Shown here one piece after another: positions 49,574 to 59,800 of a DNA stretch of 64,000 nucleotides. Made by a program: the position numbers and the translations under genes. Position 1 is the stretch's first letter; every line of letters starts with the position of its first letter. Where the stretch lies: assembly GCA_003952965.2 (NCBI GenBank), contig CM025853.1, positions 2,206,776-2,270,775 of the forward strand. Direction: 5' to 3'. The notes beneath the pieces are model-generated. The model made no database searches and was not told the DNA's origin. It saw only the letters and a list, made by a program, of their open reading frames with translations. The DNA is from Morella rubra. Its lineage: Eukaryota; Streptophyta; Magnoliopsida; Fagales; Myricaceae.

Positions 49574-50415
49574 GTATGGTAATTGGGCAATTTGCTACAC
49601 CTATGCTACATGGTTTGCAGCAGAGGCACTGGCTGCCTGTGGAAGAACCTACCAAAATTGTCTTGAATTGCAGAAAGCTTGTGAGTTTTTGCCGTCAAAG
49701 CAGCTACCCAGTGGTGGATGGGGAGAGAGTTACCTATCATGCCACAACAAGGTCTGGACAAGTTGTTTCAATAAGACGGTCTGCTCAAAACTGCAAACAA
49801 AAGAAAGGAAAATGAGAAGCCAGAACTAAAGTGAGTTTCTGCGTGAAACAGGTGTGGACGAATATAGACGGCGACCAAGAAAATGTGGTCCAGACTGCAT
49901 GGGCTCTTTTATGCCTCATTCGTGCAGGACAGGTCAATCTATCAAATTTTCTCAGTTATTTACATCTCTCATTGGCATGTCCATAGGATTGCTATTGAAT
50001 GACTGCTTTTTGGAAGTCCAAACACAGGGCAAGCAACTGATTTTGATTGTTCCTAAACTTAGGCCGACATAGATCCAACCCCAATTCATCGTGGAGTGAG
50101 GGTATTAATCAATTCACAAACGGAAGATGGTGACTTCCCACAATAGGTACTACTTCACGCTCTCATAAATCCAACATATTTGTTAGGGCAGAAGTGTTTA
50201 TCTTGGTAATGCTGTTCTTGTCTTTCTTCTCTGTCTTTAGAAAAAATTTGTACACACCACCTTTTGTTTTCAAGCATAATATAACCAATGACTATTGCCA
50301 ACAGGAAATCACCGGCATATATTTTAGGTACTGTGGACTAAACTACGCTGCATTTAGAGACATTTTCCCCATGTGGGCACTTGGAGAGTATCGGAGGCGA
50401 GTTCTGCTTGCATAA
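49574..50415 (+). pseudogene. OSC copy B', 3' remnant (exons 15-18)
   Basis: Only the last four exons remain: 49574-49751, 49852-49932, 50063-50146 and 50305-50415. They encode the C-terminal part of an OSC, including [19 protein letters not shown], the QW-type repeat [11 protein letters not shown] and [11 protein letters not shown]. The last codon of exon 17 is TAG instead of CAG, so the frame would stop before exon 18. Exons 1-14 are missing; upstream is a promoter-side segment fused within intron 14. The join looks like an internal deletion or unequal recombination between repeated units. It cannot make a cyclase. Confidence 0.92.
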
Positions 50416-51839
50416 TGCCCGAATGCATGAGCAAAAGTTTGCACATTGGAGTTCACAAACCCAAATTACCAATTACTGTGCATAAGACTTTCCAGAAACA
50501 GAATATAGACAATCCTCTACCTATATATATGTAGTTTCTTGTGAGACATATAGCTTGTCATTCCAGTTTGAATAAGCATCTTCAAGAAATAGCTACGGAT
50601 ATATATAGGCTATGATTCCTTCTTTGTCGATGAGTAGTTGAATGTACAGTTCTCATAACTACTCCAGTGGGTTCATGGCCTGTTAACTCTGCCTGCAGTC
50701 CTTAGTTATATATTGCTTCAAGAAACTAATTAACTTAATATGCCGAAACTTGTTTTGTGTTTTTTCTTTTTGAAGGAAAAGAACAAGACAAATAAGATGA
50801 CACGATGATGTGTCAATACGTTGGTTCATCTCATCACCTCCCACCGGTTTTCACCGACTTTTATATGAATGTGTGACAAGTGCACGGAATGACACCTAAC
50901 GCTACGTACGTTCGTCTTAATTGGGTATCGTCATTTTTCTGCATTAACGTGACTATATATATATATATATAACTGCCTTCTAGTTACATTCAGGTTGTGC
51001 CTATTTCTTGTAATACAAGGTTGAAAACACAAAATAAAAAATATATAGAATAATTTACCTATTAAGAATGATGTTTGGTCGTAGAATATTTTATATTCTG
51101 AAAATTTAAAAAAATCCTGAAACCGAACGTCTTATTAACAAAGTTATTAAGAAAGATTAGTGGGATTCCATAAAAAGTTCAGGGATATCACAAATGTTGT
51201 CGTCAGAACCACAGTGGGGCGCGTGAGCAGGCCAAATTGCCGTGGAGCTTCTAGATCCATCCAAGTGGCGTGTGACCTCCGTAGACTACCGAAAAGGCCT
51301 GACTTGAGGGAAACGTAGTTGCGCGTGTGATATCCGCAAACGGCGCGTGATGGCTCACGCACCATCTCACTGGCACTGGTTTGGAGCAATTGAGGCCACC
51401 TAAAAGTGTTGAGTCAATCTTGCTAACTCATGACCTCCAAATACCCTCAAGTGCGAGAGAATCCAACTGCCAACTTTTTAAGCTTTTAAACAAGAAAAAA
51501 TTGAGGGATGGGGCGTTTTAATTTAGGGTTTATATATATGGTCACTTGGGCCTATGACAAAGTGCGGGTGAGAAGAGTCGGCGCTCCTTTGGCCGTCGTA
51601 AACAATGAGGAAAAGGAGGGTACTCTTTTTTTTGCCGAATAATGAAAAGGAGGGAATTTAGATGGGTGGTTAGGGTTTCTGGAGAGACTTCGGCGGACTC
51701 GTCCTCCAAAACAGTGGCTGCGTAGTTAAATAATTTCATGGAGTCTGTTTGTTTTCATGTAAAATTAGAAAAATATTTAAAAGAATATTTTTCAAATGTA
51801 AATATTCTTTATGAATGTTATTGATAATCAATAGTTTTC
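50416..51839. other. 3' flank of copy B' and intergenic DNA
   Basis: No gene is seen. 50416-50930 is the 3' flank shared with copy A (30263-30568) and, in part, copy B. 51140-51760 matches the segment before copy B (32650-32995) and again 53710-54290. Short open frames here are not conserved between those copies. Confidence 0.65.
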
Positions 51840-53640
51840 GCAGATTCAATCCTAACACGTCTTAATAAAGTTCATGTCATTCAGTCAACGCATCAATAAC
51901 TTCTCTGCAACCTCACCTTTAGCCAACACAGAGTCTGCTATAAACGCACTTTTGTTTAAAAAACTGGAGAGCAACCGCGCGACGTACGTCAATAAGATAG
52001 ACAACAGTAGAACATGGCTTCCAAAACCGATCCAGAGAAGTTCTTGGGGCCGGCAAAAATAGGAGGCCAAAGAGCCGTGTAGAATATTTTTCTAACTGGA
52101 CTTGACATGTATGCCCTTATTTCCTCCTGTTTCCCGACCAAAATAATCATTTGGATAGATATTATATGAATCAGCTGGAAACTATTGGATGAAGTAAGAA
52201 TTAGTGTAATTAGTGAACTATACGCATATAACTAGGGTTGTTCACATCTCGGCCAAAACTGACCTGGCCGACCCAAACTGCCTAAAACTGAATGGGCTTG
52301 GTAGGTTTTGAGAAGGCCCAGTTTGGCTATCGATCCAAACCTTAAAACTAGGACTCTTGGTTTGGTCCAGGGTTTTGGGAGGCCCGACCCACTAAAATTG
52401 AACTGAACCGAGCGTATTGTTGTAATTACGTTTATTTTTAATTAAAATATCCTAATCTAAAGAGACGACGCCGTCTCCCCTACCCAATAATAGCCCCCCT
52501 TCCCTCGTCGCCATCGATACAACCTCCCCTCTTCCCATGGTCGTCGCTGAGGTTCACAGCCTCCATCTCCTTCTCTCTTGGCCGTCTGCTGCAACGCTTC
52601 TTAGTCGTCGCCATCGCCCCTCTCTCAATCCTTGGTACCTGCTTTTTCGGATGTTGTTGATTCTTGATTTGTAATTTGGTGGTTGACTGGTTGTTAATTG
52701 TTCATCTCTCTTAATTTTTTTTTCCTCCTAATTTCTTGCTCACACCAACTGAAGTTGATTGGAGTCGGTCCGGCCAGTCTAGAGAGACCTCGGCTCAGTA
52801 GTTAGTCCTTGTTTTTCAGCAACTGACCACCTTGTTCAGTTGTCGGCACGGGGTTTAAACTGAATTGAGGGGTCGATTTTCACCCCCTACATATAACCAT
52901 TCTAATATCAGAAGTAGGAGTAAATGTAAAGCAACTGATCACGGGGCATCTCATGCATGTCAAACGATGAAAGCAGCTTTCACTCCAAATTGGAAAGTGA
53001 TAGGTTCTTTTTCTTTGACTTCTGGAAGTCAAGAATTGTAAGTAGACAATATTGTAGACTTTTTGCAGATTATAGGTAGCAAGTAGGTGAGTTAATTGCT
53101 TGGAAGGTAATTACCTGAGACTTATGCACATGACCACTTTTATGCCAAACCGAGCTTTTCTGTGATAAATTGCTGCAAGCCTTACGTATAAGATTTAGAT
53201 ATATCTTTTTATGAGCTGAAAATATTGTTTGGTGTTGAATATGCTCCTGTGATATAGGAAAAAAGAGTAAAATTTCACATCGAAAAATGTCACGATCGAG
53301 TGTGACACAATAATTTTTTGCTTAAACAAGAATTTATGTAAATTCACTATACACATTATAGCTAGATCACCTAGCTAGATAGGTGTCTATTAGTAGAGAA
53401 TGATTATATAAGATGTTTGAAAAATCTGTATAATATATATAGAAAAGTGATTTTGTAACGACTTAAGAACAATACTTTGACTTTAAAAAAAATCTCCTTA
53501 ATATCCGTATGAGATCTTGGATATATATAATATAAAATTCATTGGAAACTGAGAGTTTGTTTTCTTTCGCTACTTCCGCAAGTCAAGATGATAAAGATTT
53601 AAGAACAACGTTGTTGTCCAAAATGATGCTAGAGAAGATC
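51840..53640 (+). repeat. Local repeat module R, copy 4 (between B' and C)
   Basis: This is the longest uninterrupted version apart from one hAT insertion (52233-52889). It runs from CAGATTCAATCC through GTAGGAGTAAATGTAAAGC and GACTTTTTGCAGATTATAGG to AAGTCAAGATGATAAAG. No coding potential is recognised. Confidence 0.6.
52233..52889. mobile_element. Non-autonomous hAT, 657 bp, complete
   Basis: Ends are TAGGGTTGTTCAC at the left and TTTTCACCCCCTA at the right. The 8-bp target duplication CATATAAC is exact (52225-52232 and 52890-52897). The TIR start matches the 5.7 kb hAT at 12253 (TAGGGGTGTTCA), so it could be mobilised by the same family. A truncated relative is at 30569-31387. Confidence 0.85.
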
Positions 53641-54823
53641 CTACCGCGATCACAAAATAAGAAATATATAGAAAATTTACGTATGAATCTAGTCTTAACT
53701 AAGTGGGTAAGAAAGATTAGAGAGACCTCAGAAAAAAGTCAGGATACCACAAATTAATGTTGTTGTCAGAACCACAGCGGGGGCGCTAGAGAGACCTCAT
53801 AAAAAAGTCAGGATACCATAAATGTTGTTGTCAGAACCACAGCGGGGGCGCGCGAGCCCCATGCATCGGCCGGGAGCAGACCAAATCGCGCTGGAGTGTG
53901 TAGATCCATCAAGGAGCGTGTGACCTTTGTAGACTACGAGACAGCGCCCGACTAGAGGGAAACATCGTTGCACGTGTGATATCCTCAAACGGTGCGTGGC
54001 GGCTCACGCGTCATCTAGAGGCGCTGAGTCAATTTAGCTAGCTCGTGTCCTCCAAATACCATCAAGTGCGCGATAACCTATCCGCCAACTTTTTGGGGCT
54101 TTCAACCAAAAAAAGTCAAGGGATGGGGTGTTTTACTTTAGGGTTTTCAGTCACTTGGTCCTATGTCTAAGTAGGGTGGGAAGAGTCGGCGCTCCTCTGG
54201 CCGCCAGGGACAATGACGAAAAGGACGGGACTTGGATGAGTGGTTTCGGGTTTCTGCGGGTAAGGGGGAGTCGCCACCTAGAATTGTAGTTGTGCGATTA
54301 GGCTATGTTTGTTTTATATCTTAATATAATTTTTTTATATTTTTATTTTTTTAAAATAATGTAAATTTTTTAAAATTAATAAAAAATATATTAATTATTA
54401 AAATTATTAGAATTTGTAGCTTGTTATTAAAAGTATTAAAATTAATAAAAAATGAGTGTAAAATTTTTTAAAAATTTTGAAAATAATCCAAACATAGTTG
54501 TGTCTATCCATTCGCACGCAATTTGCACAGAAAATATTACTTCTTTCCGCGTACTCGAGAATATAAAGCGAACAAAACAGGAAGGAATGCAACTTGGCAA
54601 CAATTTGAAGGCCAGTTTCAATATCTTCAATTAATCAAGGCTATCTCTTGCAGGTTTGCAAATTTCTAGTTAGCTCATAATCCTTCGAAAATTGTACGGT
54701 AGGATAGAGAGACAAAAGACAGAGAGAACTAATTAACTACCTGCATCCACATCAAAAGATGATCAGAACTTTTTTTTCTTCCAAAATCGAGAAAGGCTAT
54801 GAACTCTCCTTAATTAAAATAAA
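53641..54823. other. Intergenic DNA before copy C
   Basis: No gene is seen. 53641-54290 repeats the blocks before copies B and after B', and a stretch with TCAGAACCACAGCGGGGGCG is itself duplicated locally (53767 and 53833). 54301-54499 looks like a small AT-rich MITE with inverted ends GGCTATGTTTG and CCAAACATAG. Confidence 0.55.
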
Positions 54824-55207
54824 GATTAAATACACTTTTTACCCTCTAATTATAAAGATTTTGACATTTTATATTTTAATTTATTAGTTTTGTTATATTG
54901 CACCGACTAACTATTGATTTCAAACGTTTCTTCTTTGAAATTTTTGGTTAATTTAGATAGAAAATGATTTTTTGACGTGTGAAAAAATAATATTGTTCAC
55001 ATAATTTTTTTTGATAATGACTATTTTATGAGAGTAAAATCAAGATCAAACAATAAATTTCTGTCCAAACTGTCAGAAAATTTTAAAGGAGCATGCAAAT
55101 TATTTGAAATCAATAGTCGGTGAATACAATATTACAAAAATAATAGAAAGGGGTGCAAAGTGTCAAGACTTGAAAGTTAATCAGAGAATGTAAAGTATAT
55201 TTATCCC
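54824..55207. mobile_element. Long-TIR MITE, Mutator-like, copy 2
   Basis: It is the same family as 17998-18387: TTAAATACACTTT at the left, AAAGTATATTTATCCC at the right, with GTGCAAAGTGTCAAGAC and TTTTGTTATATTGCACC inside. It is more diverged, and no clean target duplication is visible. It lies about 2 kb upstream of copy C. Confidence 0.65.
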
Positions 55208-55900
55208 TTAAACTAGTTTGGCAGACACCTAATTGCTAGTTGTTTAAACCTACCGTTAATCTATTCAATTTTTTTACACACAATCTATTTAATTTTTATT
55301 GTTGGTAACTTAAATGTACACTTAACAAACTAAAAATAATAATCTTTAAAAGGATTTAGTGTGATAAACTGCTTGTCTAATCACGAAAAAAACTCAGTCT
55401 TGCTTTGTTTGTTAAGTAAAAAAAGAAAAAAAAAACTACTCTCAAATTCTTTCTATATATTTTCTATCACTATTATTATTTTCTTGGTACTTCTCAACTT
55501 TTATATATTTTTAAATTAAAATTAATTGGTTTTGTACCAATAACCAATATAGTTTGTTATGACAGAATTGAAATTTGTAATTGTACAGTGCTATAAATGA
55601 TAACTTGAATACAAATATTCGGCCTCCTGTTTACGCCGGTTCTATTGGATCTGAAGCTAATTAGCATGATGCCACGTCATGCATCTCTCACAAAACGAAA
55701 TTTTAACGTTAACTTCGGCGCCGTCAATTGCAGTCTTCGTTTGTTTGGTTTTTTTTTTTTCCTGAACGCCGTTCTCTTAGCAATCCGGCCCTTTGCTCAG
55801 TTGGAGTATTGGAGACCATGTACAGTTGGAACATGATTGTTGCTTCTCATGTGGAATCAGGAAAGTAAGTGAAGCCTAAACAATTAACTAGCGGACGTAC

Positions 55901-56040
55901 CTTCGGCCGCTGAGCTTTAGCTAAGATGGCACCTCCTCCCTTTCGGGAGGGATAGATCCGGTTGGTCGAATCCCCCCCACACCCCGCAGGCTTCGTCCTG
56001 TTACTCAAATTGCCTAGAAAAAAAAAAAAGGAAAAAAAAA
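55901..56040 (+). mobile_element. tRNA-derived SINE upstream of copy C
   Basis: A-box-like TTTAGCTAAGATGGCACC and B-box-like GGTTGGTCGAATCC, then A-rich tail. Target repeats AGCGGACGTAC lie at 55890-55900 and 56041-56051. It is at the same site as the SINE at 8433, so one insertion was copied with the segment. Confidence 0.75.
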
Positions 56041-56603
56041 AGCGGACGTACGGTTCTCTCATAGAACTCCTGTAACTTGTTTTTTTTTTTTTTCTCTCTC
56101 TCAGATCAAGAAGGGAATTAAGCTCTTTAATTGTGTGAAAGATGCATGGTGAAGTGGAGGTGAGCCGCTACCGGGTGGGTGAAGTTCTTCACACTTACCA
56201 AATAAAAAGGCTCAATATTTTAGTAGCTTCTCAAAATGTAGGCACTGGGGGTTCAAAGTCCACCTTACACCTAATATTTAGTACCTTCTCGCAAAAAAGA
56301 AAAACAATGTACCAGCTCCGGCGTGTAAACACGTGATCAGTTGCTTAATCTTGATGATCAAAGATTCTGCTAATTAATGAATCCAGACCTAAAGGTGTTG
56401 AATGTGCCTCCTACCGCACAAATTAAATCAATTGAAAGGAGAACATAAATTAGGAGCATGAAAAGAAGTCTTTTTACGCAAATGCATGCGGTGCTCGATT
56501 AGCTTTCTGTCATTTTCAAGGGGCAAATTTCAAATAAGAGCAATCTCCCAAGCTACTACGCTCTTCGGGATAACCAGCACCTCTCCCTCTCCCTCTCTTC
56601 TAC

Positions 56604-56613
56604 CTATATATAG
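56604..56613 (+). promoter_or_regulatory. TATA box of OSC copy C
   Basis: CTATATATAG follows a CT-rich tract and precedes AGGAAACCCTCTGC, conserved with copies A and B. It lies about 250 bp before the ATG, leaving room for a short 5'UTR with one intron. Confidence 0.65.
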
Positions 56614-56858
56614 AGGAAACCCTCTGCAAATGACTTCGCATTCTAATAAGTAATATTTCCACTGATATTCCAGCCAGGCCAGTCGGTACTCTGAGGTAAC
56701 AACCACACGGTTTACTTCAGTACTCTACAAAGCTTTAGGCTGAATATATACTATATCTGCTCTCTCTCTCTCTCTCTCTCTAGATATATATATATCGATG
56801 ACCATTCGCCTCATTACAACCTTGTTTGAATGTAGGATTTGAGTTTGTAACACAGAGG

Positions 56859-59800
56859 ATGTGGAAGTTGAAGATTGGGGAGGGAGGGCCAGGGCTTGTC
56901 AGCGTTAACAATTTCATAGGGCGGGAACACTGGGAATTCGATCCTGATGCCGGTACTCCAGAAGAACGCGCTGCGGTTGAAAGGGCCCGCGAGGAGTATA
57001 AGAAAAATCGATTTCGGGTGAAACAAAGTGCTGATCTTTTGATGAGGATGCAGGTACGTACCCATCTCTTTTTTTCCGGCTCATAGACTTTCCTGAAGGT
57101 CGATCATGATATATAAACTTCATCCATGCATGAACTCTTAGTGAGTCAACCAGCAATTTGCAACGGGGTCACGAGATGGGCTTATGAAACAGAATTTAAT
57201 AGGTCTCAATATAAAACCAGCCTTTGAATGCTATCTCCTTGTTTATTTCTTTCTCATTAACTGTTTTTTAAGATATTTGACTATGATTGATTTAATTATC
57301 AATTGTTATGCTTTTAACAGTAGTACTCCAGCTAGCACGTGATGTGCTGACCAAACTGATCTTCTTAATTAATAGGTAAGACTCACCACGTAAACTATTT
57401 AATTGAAAGAGGATTAAAATATGAAGTTAGGACTCATGTTAAATAATCACTTGTCTTAAAAGTTTATACCATTAGGAAGAGGCCGTTGACTTAATTATTT
57501 ACCTTATATATGTTTTTAAGATTAAGCAAAATTATGTGACCCTGAATGGCATGCCGTATGCATGAGAATGGCATGCTGTATCTATATATAAGACCTCACA
57601 AAGAGGTGAATTTCATCCAAAAGAAACCTATACCCTCAAAATGGGTGTAACTCTCTCTCAATGGGATGTATCTCAAACCCAAAAAACCTATGCCCTTAAA
57701 ATGGGTGTAACTCCGATCCCGATCCCCTAAATGGGGGTAAAACTCAAAACAAAAGAAACTAAAAACCAGCTCACGGCCTCACCGTTTGCTAGCCAACGCA
57801 GAGTGTGCTGTAAACTCACTTTTGTTTAAAAAACTGAAGAGCAACCGCGCAACGTCATTAAGATAGACAACATGCAGAACATGGCTTACAAACCCGAGGT
57901 TGAGAGAAGTTCCAATTGGGACCAGCAAGAGCAGGTGGCCAGAGAACCGTTTAGAATATTTTTCTAACTGGGCACATGCATGCCCTTATTTCCTCCTATT
58001 TCCCGACCAAAATAGTCTCGACAGATATTATGAATCAGCTGAGACTATTGGATGAAGTAAGAATTAGTGTACTATACGCATAACTAATCTAATCTCAGAA
58101 GTAGGCATAAATGTAAAGCGACTGATCGCGGGGCATATCTCATGTCAGACGCGATGAATGCACCTTGCACTACAAATTATTGGAAAGTAAACAATATTGT
58201 AGACTTTTTGCAGATAATTGCTAGGTGCATGTGTATCAGTAGCGAAGAGGAATTATTATATACATAAGATTTTTGAAAAATCTGTGTAATATATAGAAGA
58301 TCTAGTGGTTCCCATATATAGCAGTCGTAAAGATATTTTTCTCTTCTGTTTTTTGGAGGTAATATAATTATTAGAACGATTCTTATCTTGCAAGTTATCA
58401 TGCATATACATATATACATATATATATATATATAGGAACCGACCTACACATCACCAGGCAAACATTTGATACAATAATATTCCAATTCAGTTTTTGGATT
58501 GCTAGTGAGAAATGACATGCAGATGAGCAGGTCTACAAAAAAAAAAAAATCTCAATTCCGTATGAGCTCATTCGAAAGCAAGAGTTTGTTTTCTTTCCCT
58601 TCCGCAAGTCAAGATGATAAAGATTTAAGAACAACATTGTTGTCCATAAGAATGCTGGAGAAATGCACATCGACATCGATCATGTAGTCTTTTTCTTGGG
58701 CACCAGTGTATGTGCACTGGGAACCGACCGATACATCGCATGTCAAACTTTCCATCGATGCATTCTAAATGTATATTTGGAGTTGTTGCTGATAACAAGA
58801 GATAAATTATATTATGTGAATTATATTATCTAACATGCGTGTTATTGAGAAATATCGCAGGATGATGATCAGGACGTATACAGTACAAAAAAATTCTTCT
58901 TTTAATATGAGATCATAGATTTTTCGACCACCATAATATTAAACTAATTGGAAAGTGACGTGATAGTTTGTTTTCCTTCGCTTTGGCAAGTCAAGATGAT
59001 AGAGATTTAAGAACAATTGTTGTCCAGGATTATTCCATAGAAGATTCGATCATGCAGCATGCCCATATATACTTTTTGCAGATTGTAGGATCCAAGTTGG
59101 TACGTAGGCTTAGACAAAAAATAAAAAGTTGGTGCGTAGGTAACTTATAATTAGCGGGGGCTCTGGTTGGTCTTCTTTTAGGCTACTACGTGTTACCGTA
59201 TAGTTTGCAGATTCAATCATGCATGCTACGGTGGGGTGTTCATTTTATAAAAAAATTGTAAGATTTTAGAATTTTTAATAGAATTTGACCATTTTGCTTC
59301 GACCAGCGTATAAAAAATTGTTGGAGTTTTTGTTAAAGATATTGATGTTTGTATAGAATTTTTTGATGTTTTAAATGTTTATTTTGTGAAACTTCTCAAA
59401 TCGTTGTTCCCTTTTAGGCTATTAAGACTTGTAAAGGCCCGATCTTGTCCTCAGTGACTAGGGACCCACCATGAAAAATAGATGCCCAACTAGCACAGAG
59501 GGCCAGCGTTCAAGTTGAGCTCGGAATTAGCTTCTTCCTTTTTTGTCAGACATGCTCTGCTCCATTGTTTAGACCCATGAAACTTACATCTAAAAATCTG
59601 CTCTCTACTCAGATGTTAGTAAACCCAAAAATGTTTCAAAAATATTTGAAGATCATAGGGTTCATCTTTCTAGTGACTTCAGAAAATTTAGTTTTGAGGA
59701 CTTGTTTTCACTTGTATGGACTTGTTTTCCATTGGCCGAGTATTTGGACATTGTTCTCACTCATTGTTGTGGCAAATCTCACAGCTTAAAAAGGAGAATC

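Larger units (their letters stand above)
55556..56858 (+). promoter_or_regulatory. Upstream/promoter region of OSC copy C
   Basis: It includes the shared SINE (55901-56040), a G-box CACGTG (56330-56335) that in A and B' is CACGTA, a TATA box (56604-56613), a CT microsatellite (about 56759-56780) and the likely 5'UTR intron acceptor TGAATGTAG (about 56827-56835). It is the only complete promoter in the array without a transposon between the TATA box and the coding exon. G-box function is inferred from sequence alone. Confidence 0.6.
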
